Shown here in pieces: positions 26,868 through 34,703 of a stretch of 64,000 nucleotides of DNA (positions are counted from its first letter, which is position 1; each line of letters begins with the position of its first letter). A program made the translations under genes and the position numbers. The DNA is from Taklimakanibacter sp021828105 (lineage in GTDB: Bacteria > Pseudomonadota > Alphaproteobacteria > Rhizobiales > Aestuariivirgaceae), in NCBI GenBank assembly GCA_021828105.1, contig JAKATG010000019.1:62001-126000 (forward strand), written 5' to 3'. Below the pieces are notes generated by a model. It made no database searches and was not told where the DNA came from. It saw nothing but the letters and a program-made list of their open reading frames with translations.

Positions 26868-28082
26868 TCATTGCCGGGTTCGGCCGCTCCATTGGCTGCG
26901 GTCGGTCGGCCCTTCGGTGACGATCACCAGGACTTTCGCCTTCCCGTCGAGCCCCAATTGGGCGGCGAGCGTCTTGTCGGCGAGGAGCCGCTCGAGGCCG
27001 GCGAGGCCTGCGGCACCCGATTCACCCGCTTCGATGACGGGGTCCACACCCTTGGGCCAGGCAAGATGCTTGACCGCCTGGCGCGCATCCTCTTCCGCGA
27101 CGGTGATATAGGCATCAGCCAGCGCATGGACGATGGGCCAGGCGAGCGGCGAGGCGCTTTGGCATTCGAGCATGGCCATGACGGTGGAGGGGCCATGCGG
27201 CAGCGTGACCAGGCGTTGGGCTTTGGCGCTTTCGGTGAGGCAGGCCGCGCGCTCGGGCTCGACGATGACGAAGCGCGGCGTCCCGTTTTGTCCGGCAAGA
27301 GCGCTCCAATGGCCGAGCACGCTCGCGGCGAGGCCTCCGACGCCTGCCTGCACGAAGACATGGGTGAAATCGAGCTTGCGCTCTCGCGCCGTCTCGAAGA
27401 CCTCGTCGACCAGGATCGAGTAGCCCTGCATGACATGGCCGCAGACCTGCGCCGTTTCAGGATCGCCGGCCGAGACGATATCAGGAACGAGGATCGAGCC
27501 GCGGCGGTCGACCGATCGTGCCGCTTCCGCGATCGAGTCATCGTAAGACCCATCGATCCGTACGATGGTCGCCCCCAGCCTCTCGATATGGGCGACGCGT
27601 TCTTCGCTCACCCCGGCATGCAGGAAGATCGTGCAGCGGGCGCCGATCAGGCGGGCGCCGGCGGCAACCGAGCGGCCGTGATTGCCGTCGGAGGCGCAGC
27701 AAAAAGTGAGATCGGCGGAGAGCGCGCGGATTTCGGGGGTCAGAAGCTCATGCGGCAGGACCGGGCGGCCGAGAGCCGCTTCGGCATGCTTTTGCGCCAC
27801 GCGCATGACCGCATAGGCGCCGCCCAGGCCCTTGAAGCTCGAAAGCCCGAGCCGGAAGGATTCATCCTTGGCGTGGAGGCTTCCGATGCCGAGCCTCGCG
27901 GCCAGCGCATCGAGCGCCAGCAAGGGTGTCGGCGGATGATGCGGGAAGTTTTTCAGGAATTGGCGCGGCACGGCCGCGGCATCGGCGGCGCACCACCAGG
28001 GCAGGGGCCCAAGCTTGGGGCGCGTCCCGGGTGCCGGAATGACGGCGGTTGCGTTATCGATCATCGCGGAAAAGTTGTTCAT
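26868..28082 (-). CDS. dpaL: Diaminopropionate ammonia-lyase
   Basis: 404 residues from the ATG at 28082, which overlaps the M20 gene stop (ATGA, 28079-28082). It is a fold-type II PLP enzyme: PLP Lys84 in LSSFKGLGGAYAV with KDESFRLGL before it, and CASDGNHGRSVAAGARLIGA with the Asp implicated in the reaction. DpaL converts 2,3-diaminopropionate to pyruvate and two ammonia. The KDESFRLGLSSFKGLGG stretch separates it from plain threonine dehydratases, which it otherwise resembles. The frame is open to 28115. Confidence 0.85.
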   Translation of the reverse strand: MNNFSAMIDNATAVIPAPGTRPKLGPLPWWCAADAAAVPRQFLKNFPHHPPTPLLALDALAARLGIGSLHAKDESFRLGLSSFKGLGGAYAVMRVAQKHAEAALGRPVLPHELLTPEIRALSADLTFCCASDGNHGRSVAAGARLIGARCTIFLHAGVSEERVAHIERLGATIVRIDGSYDDSIAEAARSVDRRGSILVPDIVSAGDPETAQVCGHVMQGYSILVDEVFETARERKLDFTHVFVQAGVGGLAASVLGHWSALAGQNGTPRFVIVEPERAACLTESAKAQRLVTLPHGPSTVMAMLECQSASPLAWPIVHALADAYITVAEEDARQAVKHLAWPKGVDPVIEAGESGAAGLAGLERLLADKTLAAQLGLDGKAKVLVIVTEGPTDRSQWSGRTRQ

Positions 28083-29245
28083 GCGGTGAGCCTGCTGTGC
28101 ACGATCTCTGACCAATAGGCGATGCCGGGACCGATGGCTGCGTCGTTGAAGTCATAATGCGCATTGTGCAGCGGCTGGCCGTTGGCGCCTTGATCGCCAT
28201 TGCCGAGGAAGGCGAAATTGCCGGGCTTGTGATTGAGGAAGAGGCCGAAATCCTCAGATCCCATGAGCGGCGCCGGATCGGCGTCGACGCTGGTGATGCC
28301 GGGCGTCGCCTGAGCGGCGGCCAAGGCATGCCGGCTCGGCGCCTCGTGATTGACGGTGGCGGCGAATTCATGGCTGTAATCGACCGCGACCTCGGCGCCG
28401 AAGCTCAAGGCGGTGCCTTGCGCGAGCTTGCGCATCTCGGTTTCGATCGTCTTCTGCACCTCGGGGGAATAGCTGCGGGTGTCGCCTTTGATGGTCACGT
28501 TTTCAGGGAGCACATTGCGCGTGCCGTCGGTCAGGACCTCGGTGACCGAAACGACAGCGGTATCGAGCGCCGAGACCCGGCGCGACACGATCGTCTGCAG
28601 CGCCAGGATCAGATGAGCAGCGATCACCAACGGGTCATTGGCGACATGCGGGCGCGCGGCATGGCCGCCTTTGCCGCGGATGCGGATCTCGAAATTATCT
28701 TCCGACGCCATCAACGGGCCGGGACGTGTGGCGAAGGCGCCGACCGGCATGCCCGGCATATTGTGCAGGCCATAGATTTCTTCGAAGGAGAAGCGCTCGA
28801 GAAGGCCGTCGGCGATCATCGCCTTGGCGCCGCGGCCATGTTCCTCATTGGGCTGGAAGATGAAATAGACGGTGCCTGAGAATTGGCCGCGCTCGGTGAG
28901 ATAGCGGGCGGCGCCGAGCAGCATTGCCATATGGCCGTCATGGCCGCAGGCATGCATCTGGCCCTGATGGCTCGAGGCATAGAGGAGGCCGGTATTCTCG
29001 GTGATCTTCAGGGCGTCCATGTCGGCCCGGAGCGCAATGGCCTGATTGCCCAGCCCGCGCTTGAGCACGCCGACGACGCCGGTCCCGCCGATCCCCTGAT
29101 GCACCTCGAGGCCGAAGTCGCGCAATTTGTCGGCGACGAAGGCCGAGGTCTTGTGCTCGCCGAAGCCCAGCTCCGGTATGGAATGGAGATGGCGCCGCCA
29201 TTCGGTGGCGGTTTCGATAGTGAGGTCGTCCGGTCGCGCGGGCAT
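28079..29245 (-). CDS. M20 family metallo-amidohydrolase (hippurate hydrolase-like)
   Basis: 388 residues with the M20D metal-binding motifs MHACGHDGHMAMLLGAARYL, QPNEEHGRG and YGLHNMPGMP. These enzymes hydrolyse N-acyl amino acids to free amino acid and carboxylate. It is first in an operon with diaminopropionate ammonia-lyase, start and stop overlapping, so it may release 2,3-diaminopropionate from an N-acyl derivative. That substrate is inferred from context. It has a paralogue at 55482-56645. Confidence 0.93.
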   Translation of the reverse strand: MPARPDDLTIETATEWRRHLHSIPELGFGEHKTSAFVADKLRDFGLEVHQGIGGTGVVGVLKRGLGNQAIALRADMDALKITENTGLLYASSHQGQMHACGHDGHMAMLLGAARYLTERGQFSGTVYFIFQPNEEHGRGAKAMIADGLLERFSFEEIYGLHNMPGMPVGAFATRPGPLMASEDNFEIRIRGKGGHAARPHVANDPLVIAAHLILALQTIVSRRVSALDTAVVSVTEVLTDGTRNVLPENVTIKGDTRSYSPEVQKTIETEMRKLAQGTALSFGAEVAVDYSHEFAATVNHEAPSRHALAAAQATPGITSVDADPAPLMGSEDFGLFLNHKPGNFAFLGNGDQGANGQPLHNAHYDFNDAAIGPGIAYWSEIVHSRLTA

Positions 29246-29565
29246 GGGCGGCTCCGTGATCTGCGCTTCGTGATGCCGCCCCTTTTGCCCGAACAGCGAG
29301 AGCTAAACTCGGCAAAAAGACCGGCCAAATGCAGAATTGCGGCGCCATTCAGCGTCCCGGGCGATGTCAGATAATGGGACAGTCCTGGAAGCGGTTCCCA
29401 TCTCGCGTAAGCCAAACGTAAGTCCCGCTTCGGCAGTCTCGCGACAATGCCGACCGCAACCGTTCAAACAGTGATCTTTCGGGTAGACTGAGCCCTGAGG
29501 ATGCGGCCCGTTTCGCGCGGGCCGCAGGCCGCACCGGGGGCCGATTGCAATGCAGGAGGAATCCC
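29246..29565. other. 320-base intergenic region
   Basis: Between the divergent M20 and DUF1566-like genes. No open frame with coding character was seen. It holds the 5' regions of both genes. The only structure noted is a GC-rich hairpin (GCGGCCCG...CGGGCCGC, 29503-29525) in the likely leader of the DUF1566-like gene, about 40 bases before its start. No clear promoter hexamers were recognised. Confidence 0.5.
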
Positions 29566-30099
29566 ATGCGCCGAATTGCAAAACCAGCCGTGCTTGCAGT
29601 CCTTTTCGTCGGATTGCTCGTGATCGCATCGCCCGCCTCAAGTGAAGAAGAGGCATGCGGGATCGTTCACCAGCAGCGCCGCGAGCCGCTTGAGGGCCAG
29701 CGCTTCTGGCCGCTCGCCGAGCATGGCGGCCGGGCTGTCCTGGACAAGAAGACATGCCTCGTGGCGAGCACCGATATCTGGACCGAGCCCGTCACCTTGA
29801 GTGAGGCGATGGCCCGCTGCGCCACGCTGGGGCAAGGCGGTCCCTATGGCGAGATGGGATGGCAGCTTCCGACCATGGCGGAGCTCACCAGCCTTGATGG
29901 CGAAAGCCAGGGGGCAGATCTCCCGTCGACGAAGCGGAGCGAGACGCCCTATTGGACGATAACGGAATGGCCGGGATCGGACAATTCATACGCCACCGTC
30001 ATGTTCAGCGGGCGGACGACGATCGTCGTGCCAGCGCCCGCAACCGAGAAGGCCGGCGTCTGGTGTGTTCAGGGACTGCGCGCAACCGGTCTCAAGTGA
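29566..30099 (+). CDS. Exported hypothetical protein, DUF1566-like
   Basis: 177 residues. A clear signal peptide (LAVLFVGLLVIASPASS) and conserved-looking Cys residues suggest secretion. The central part, MARCATLGQGGPYGEMGWQLPTMAELTSL, resembles the Lcl/DUF1566 fold, where a WRLPT-type motif is common, and a late GVWCVQG also fits. The function of this family is unknown; some members are surface lectin-like. AGGAGGAA precedes ATG 29566. It stands alone. Confidence 0.72.
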   Translation: MRRIAKPAVLAVLFVGLLVIASPASSEEEACGIVHQQRREPLEGQRFWPLAEHGGRAVLDKKTCLVASTDIWTEPVTLSEAMARCATLGQGGPYGEMGWQLPTMAELTSLDGESQGADLPSTKRSETPYWTITEWPGSDNSYATVMFSGRTTIVVPAPATEKAGVWCVQGLRATGLK

Positions 30100-30123
30100 C
30101 CATCGCGGGGCCTGAAAATTCCC

Positions 30124-30789
30124 TTACTCTTTGCCCGGCGGAGCAGGCTTGAGGGATTTTTTCTTCACCCCCGACCTCAGTCCATCCATCAGGAGCGCCA
30201 CCAGCCGTTTCGAGCGATCGCGCCAGTCGGGCGTCTGCGGCGCGCCATAGATGCCGGAAAGCGCGCTCATGAGATCCGAGTTGTCGATATCGGCGCGGAT
30301 CGAGCCATGGGCGATGGCGGCATCGATGAGCCTTTGCAGCGCCGCCGGGATCTTGCCCGACGCCTCGGCGAAGAATTCTGAATTGCTGGCGAGGAGCAGC
30401 TTCAGGCTTTGCGCCATGCCGCGCTTGGCGGCGATATAGTCGACGAAGCGCTGCATCCAAAGGCCGAGAGCGACATCGGGGGGATGCTTCCTGGCGAGAT
30501 CGTCGGCCGCCTGGCACAGGGCCTGGACTTCCCTTGCATAGACCACCTCGACCAGATGCTCGCGCGTCGGAAAATGGCGGTAGAGCGTGCCGATGCCGAC
30601 TTGGGCGCGTTCGGCGATCTCTTCGAGCGAGGTATCGATGCCGTGCTCGGCGAAAGCCAGAGAGGCAGCCTTGACGAGCTTGTCGCGGTTGCGTTGGGCA
30701 TCGGCCCGCAAGGTCTTTTCCGCTGGGGCAGGGGCGGCCTTCGGCTTTTTAACGGGTCGCTTGGCGGTCAATTCACACACCAAACACAA
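30124..30789 (-). CDS. TetR/AcrR-family transcriptional regulator
   Basis: 221 residues if the TTG at 30789 is used. The helix-turn-helix lies at about 34-80 (ASLAFAEHGIDTSLEEIAER, then VGIGTLYRHFPTREHL), and a C-terminal ligand domain follows. A Lys/Pro/Ala-rich leader precedes the DNA-binding domain; no convincing ribosome-binding site decides the start (GTG 30780 is another option). Divergent from the molybdenum hydroxylase operon (30937), with a 14-base palindrome between. It is the likely regulator of that operon. Confidence 0.88.
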   Translation of the reverse strand: MCLVCELTAKRPVKKPKAAPAPAEKTLRADAQRNRDKLVKAASLAFAEHGIDTSLEEIAERAQVGIGTLYRHFPTREHLVEVVYAREVQALCQAADDLARKHPPDVALGLWMQRFVDYIAAKRGMAQSLKLLLASNSEFFAEASGKIPAALQRLIDAAIAHGSIRADIDNSDLMSALSGIYGAPQTPDWRDRSKRLVALLMDGLRSGVKKKSLKPAPPGKE

Positions 30790-30834
30790 TTAAGGTCTTG
30801 AATCGTCATCCCCAAGCTCTTAAGTTCCGAAAAC

Positions 30835-30848
30835 CGGAGGCGCCTCCG
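30835..30848. promoter_or_regulatory. Palindrome between TetR and molybdenum hydroxylase genes
   Basis: CGGAGGCGCCTCCG is a perfect 14-base palindrome, 46 bases from the TetR start and 89 bases from the 2Fe-2S subunit start. It is a good candidate for the TetR operator. TTATAC at 30850-30855 directly after it could be a -10 box. Confidence 0.55.
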
Positions 30849-30936
30849 CTTATACCACGGGCGCCCCCTAAGTGTTATCCCATCCGGAACCGAAATGTCA
30901 TGCCCTTCATTAGGGGACAGAGTGAGGCCCGAATCC

Positions 30937-31416
30937 ATGACAAAACCCCTGAAGCTGAAGCTTGAAGTCAATGGCAAGACGCATGAGGTCTCGGTCGAGC
31001 CGCGCGTCACGCTGCTCGACGCCCTGCGCGACCACCTGCACCTTACCGGCTCGAAGAAAGGCTGCGACCAAGGCCAGTGCGGCGCCTGCACCGTCCATGT
31101 CGATGGCGAGCGCGTGCTGTCCTGTCTTACGCTCGCGGCACAGGTCGAAGGCCGCGCGATCACCACCGTCGAGGGCCTGCGCCCCGACGGCGGCGATCTT
31201 CACCCGGTGCAAGCCGCCTTCCTCGCCCATGACGCGTTCCAATGCGGCTATTGCACGCCGGGCCAGATCATGTCGGCGGTCGCCTGCATCAAGGAAGGCC
31301 ATGCCGGCTCCGATGCCGAGATCCGCGAATATATGTCGGGCAATCTGTGCCGCTGCGGCGCCTATCCGCATATCGTGGCGGCAGTGCGCGAAGCGAAGGA
31401 GGCGATGGCGTCATGA
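30937..31416 (+). CDS. Xanthine dehydrogenase-family 2Fe-2S iron-sulfur subunit
   Basis: 159 residues. The plant-type 2Fe-2S ligands are Cys43, Cys48, Cys51 and Cys63 in GCDQGQCGACTV and VLSC, and a second cluster has CGYCTPGQI and LCRCGAY. It carries electrons from the Mo site to the FAD subunit. Unlike PaoA of E. coli, no Tat signal is seen, so the complex should be cytoplasmic. ATG 30937 has GAGG upstream. Its stop overlaps the FAD-subunit ATG (31413-31416). Confidence 0.93.
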   Translation: MTKPLKLKLEVNGKTHEVSVEPRVTLLDALRDHLHLTGSKKGCDQGQCGACTVHVDGERVLSCLTLAAQVEGRAITTVEGLRPDGGDLHPVQAAFLAHDAFQCGYCTPGQIMSAVACIKEGHAGSDAEIREYMSGNLCRCGAYPHIVAAVREAKEAMAS

Positions 31417-32396
31417 AGGATTTCTCCTACACCCGTGCCGCCTCGCTCGCTGAGGCGCGAGAGCGTGCAGGCCAGGCCGGCGCGATGCTGCTCGCCGGCG
31501 GCACCACCCTGGTCGACCTCGCCAAATGCGGCGTGGCCATGCCCGATGAGGTCGTCGACATCACCCATATTGAGGGCCTCGATGCGATCAAGGTCGACCG
31601 CGACGGCGCCCGTCTCGGCGCGCTCGCCAGGATGAGCCATGTGGCCGACGACGCCCGTATCCGCAAGGAATTCCCGGCCGTCTCGGAAGCTCTGTGGCAG
31701 GCCGCTTCGGCCCAATTGCGCAACATGGCGACGATCGGCGGCAACCTCATGCAGCGCACGCGCTGCGCCTATTTCCGCGACCCCGCATCCTTCCCAGCCT
31801 GCAACAAGCGCCATCCGGGCTCGGGCTGCGCCGCTCAGGGCGGCGTCACCCGCAATCACGCGGTGCTGGGCACGAGCTCCTATTGCATCGCCACCAATCC
31901 GGGCGATCTCGCGGTAGCGCTCACCGCGTTCGACGCCGTCATCCACCTGGGCGAGCGCCAGATCGCGGTGGACGACTTCTTCCTCTTGCCGGGAGCGACG
32001 CCGCATCAAGAACATGCCGTGGAACCGGGTGAGATCATCACTGCCGTCACCATCCCGGCCTCGGCGGCGGCGAAGCGCTCGACCTATCTCAAGGTGCGCG
32101 ACCGCCAGTCTTATGAATTCGCCGCCGCCAGCGCCGCGGTTGGGCTCGAGCTCGAGGCCGACGGCAAAACCATTCGCGATGTACGCGTGGCGCTGGGCGG
32201 TGTCGCGACCAAGCCCTGGCGGGCGCGTGAGGTCGAGACCCATCTCAAAGGCAAGACGCTCGCGGCCGAAACGGTGAAGCGCGCCAGCCTCCTCGCCATG
32301 GAGAGCGCCGTCGCGCAAGGCGACAATCACTACAAGATCGACCTGGCGCCGCGCGTCATCGCCCGCGCCATCCTGAAAGTCGGAGGCATTGCATGA
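31413..32396 (+). CDS. Molybdopterin dehydrogenase FAD-binding subunit (PaoB-like)
   Basis: 327 residues. FAD-binding segments are LLAGGTTLVDLAKCG and QLRNMATIGGNL. A Cys-rich insert, CAYFRDPASFPACNKRHPG and GCAAQGG, matches the extra 4Fe-4S cluster site known in PaoB/YagS and 4-hydroxybenzoyl-CoA reductase-type FAD subunits. It passes electrons from the 2Fe-2S clusters. The stop overlaps the large-subunit ATG (32393-32396). Confidence 0.93.
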   Translation: MKDFSYTRAASLAEARERAGQAGAMLLAGGTTLVDLAKCGVAMPDEVVDITHIEGLDAIKVDRDGARLGALARMSHVADDARIRKEFPAVSEALWQAASAQLRNMATIGGNLMQRTRCAYFRDPASFPACNKRHPGSGCAAQGGVTRNHAVLGTSSYCIATNPGDLAVALTAFDAVIHLGERQIAVDDFFLLPGATPHQEHAVEPGEIITAVTIPASAAAKRSTYLKVRDRQSYEFAAASAAVGLELEADGKTIRDVRVALGGVATKPWRAREVETHLKGKTLAAETVKRASLLAMESAVAQGDNHYKIDLAPRVIARAILKVGGIA

Positions 32397-34702
32397 CTGA
32401 AGTTGCCACAAAGACTCCGGCCAAGCCGAAGCGCGGCGATGCGTCCGACAGCGGCGCGCCGCTCGGCAGCCGCCTCTCGCGCATCGACGGCCCCGCCAAG
32501 ATCAAAGGCGCCGCGCGCTATGCGCTCGAGCACCATCCCGCCAATATGACCCATGCGGTGATCGTGCAGAGCACGATTCCGGCAGGCCGCATACGCGCCA
32601 TCGACAAGAACGCCGCGGAAGCAGCACCAGGCGTGCTGCTCGTCCTGACGCCCGACAATATCCTCCCCCTCAAATCGGCGACGACCTGGCTCGGCACGCC
32701 GGGCCCCGAAGGGCCTTATCTGGCGCTGACCAAGGAAGTCAATTTCACCGGCCAGCATGTCGCCGCGGTGGTCGCCGAGACCTTCGAGCAGGCGACGGCG
32801 GCAGCAGCCCTTCTCAAGATCGACTATGAGGAGGGAAGGGCGGTCGCGACCCTCGATGATCCGAAGGCAGGCGAGGGCAACGCCGTCGACCCCATGACGG
32901 TCGAATGGGGCGATGCCAGGACAGCGTATGCCGACGCGCCCATTCGCATCGAACGGGAATACACGACGCCACGCGAATATAATGTGCCGATCGAGCCGCA
33001 TGGGCTCATCGCCGAATGGCAAGGCGACAGGCTCACCGTCTGGGAGCCGAGCCAGTGGATCAATTTCATGGCGCGCACCTATGCCGAGTGGTTCGACATT
33101 CCTTACGAGAGTGTGCGTCTGGTCTCGCCCTATACGGGCGGCGGCTTCGGCTCCAAGGCCTTCGCCATGGCGCATGGCGCCATTGCCGCGGTTGCGGCGA
33201 AGATGCTCAAGCGCCCGGTGAAGCTCGCGGTCACCCGGCCGCAGACCTTCACCGCCTTCGGCGGTCGCGCGGCGACGCGCCAGAAGCTGGCGCTCGGCGC
33301 CACGCGCGACGGCAAGCTGCTCTCGATCATCCAGACGGGGGCGAACGAGACCTCGGTCGATGGTGTCTGGGTCGAGCCCTTGGGCGCCGTCACCACCCTC
33401 ATGTATGCGACGCCCAACCTGTCCTCGCGCCAGAATGTCGTGCCGGTGAACACGGTATTGCCCAGCGCTCTGCGTGCGCCCGGCGAGAATCCGTCGGCCT
33501 ATGGCATCGAATGCGCGATCGACGAGCTCGCCTATGAGGTCGGCATCGATCCGGTGGCGATCCGCCTCATCAATTATGCCGAAGAGGATCCGCAGGCGAA
33601 GAAGCCGTGGTCGACGCGGCGCCTGCGCGAAGCCTATGAAGAGGGCGCCAAGGCCTTCGGCTGGGCCAAGCGCAAGCCCGAGCCCCGCTCGATGCGCGAC
33701 GGCCATCATCTGATCGGCTGGGGTGTCGCGGCGGGGACCTATCCGGTGCGCCGCACCGCCGGCCAAGCCCTGGTGCGCATCCTCGCCAATGGCCGCGCCG
33801 AAGTCTTGAGCAGCGGCATCGACATGGGGCAGGGCACCTATACGATCCTGGCCCAGACCGCGGCCGAGGTGTTGGGTCTCGCCGTCGAGAAAGTCGACGT
33901 GAAGCTCGGCGACTCCGAGCTGCCGGGAGCGCCCGTCGCCGGCGGATCGCAGCTCGCCAATCTCATGACCGGCGCCGTCCACAAGGCGGCGAGCTCGGCG
34001 CGCGACGAGTTGATCGGGCTCGCCATCAGCGATCCCAAATCGCCGTTCGGACGCCTGCAGGCGAATACGCTCGCCATCGCCGATGGCCGGATCTCATCAC
34101 CGCGCGGCAAGGAGAGCCTGTCGATCGCCGAATTGATGCAAAGGCTCGGCCGCGACAGGATCGAGAGCCTGCGCGACACCCTGCCTGAGAACGCCAATAG
34201 TGCCGAGGATAAGCACACGACCTTCACCACCATCACGCGCATGCGCTCGCCGACCGAGGGCGACTACTCGCTTCATGCCTGGTGCGTGCACTTCATCGAG
34301 GTCAGGGTCGATGAGGATTTCGGCACGGTCAGGGTGTCGCGCGTCGTCTCGGCGCTCGATTCCGGCCGCCTCTACAATCCCAAGCTCGCCGAGAGCCAGT
34401 GGAAGGGCGGCATCATCATGGGCATCGGCCAGGCGCTGCTCGAGGAAGGGCTCGTCGACCGCCGTCATGGGCGCGTGATCAACAACAATCTCGGCGACTA
34501 TCTCATCGCCACCAATGCCGACATTCCGGACATCGAGGTGATCTCGGTCGGCGTGCCGGATTTCCATGCCTCGGCCTTGGGCGGCAAGGCGGTGGGCGAG
34601 CTCGGCATCGTCGGCGTGGCGCCGGCCATCGCCAATGCCGTCTATCACGCGACCGGAAAGCGCATCCGCGACCTGCCGATCACGCTGGAAAAGCTGCTTT
34701 GA
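32393..34702 (+). CDS. Molybdopterin-binding catalytic subunit, xanthine dehydrogenase/aldehyde oxidase family (PaoC-like)
   Basis: 769 residues. Mo-cofactor elements include the N-terminal RIDGPAKIKGAARYA, GGGFGSKAF, and GKAVGELGIVGVAPAIANAV near the end with the catalytic Glu. It hydroxylates aldehydes or N-heterocycles with water. The three-gene order and the 4Fe-4S FAD subunit resemble PaoABC, which oxidises aromatic aldehydes, so an aldehyde substrate is suggested. No XdhC/PaoD-like maturation gene is in the window. The stop is one base from that of the convergent ClC gene. Confidence 0.93.
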   Translation: MTEVATKTPAKPKRGDASDSGAPLGSRLSRIDGPAKIKGAARYALEHHPANMTHAVIVQSTIPAGRIRAIDKNAAEAAPGVLLVLTPDNILPLKSATTWLGTPGPEGPYLALTKEVNFTGQHVAAVVAETFEQATAAAALLKIDYEEGRAVATLDDPKAGEGNAVDPMTVEWGDARTAYADAPIRIEREYTTPREYNVPIEPHGLIAEWQGDRLTVWEPSQWINFMARTYAEWFDIPYESVRLVSPYTGGGFGSKAFAMAHGAIAAVAAKMLKRPVKLAVTRPQTFTAFGGRAATRQKLALGATRDGKLLSIIQTGANETSVDGVWVEPLGAVTTLMYATPNLSSRQNVVPVNTVLPSALRAPGENPSAYGIECAIDELAYEVGIDPVAIRLINYAEEDPQAKKPWSTRRLREAYEEGAKAFGWAKRKPEPRSMRDGHHLIGWGVAAGTYPVRRTAGQALVRILANGRAEVLSSGIDMGQGTYTILAQTAAEVLGLAVEKVDVKLGDSELPGAPVAGGSQLANLMTGAVHKAASSARDELIGLAISDPKSPFGRLQANTLAIADGRISSPRGKESLSIAELMQRLGRDRIESLRDTLPENANSAEDKHTTFTTITRMRSPTEGDYSLHAWCVHFIEVRVDEDFGTVRVSRVVSALDSGRLYNPKLAESQWKGGIIMGIGQALLEEGLVDRRHGRVINNNLGDYLIATNADIPDIEVISVGVPDFHASALGGKAVGELGIVGVAPAIANAVYHATGKRIRDLPITLEKLL

Positions 34703-34703
34703 C

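Noticed and set aside
32330..33982. Open frame of 550 codons opposite the molybdenum-hydroxylase large subunit
   Set aside because: Composition is that of a GC-rich antisense shadow, and the sense strand encodes a clear conserved enzyme.
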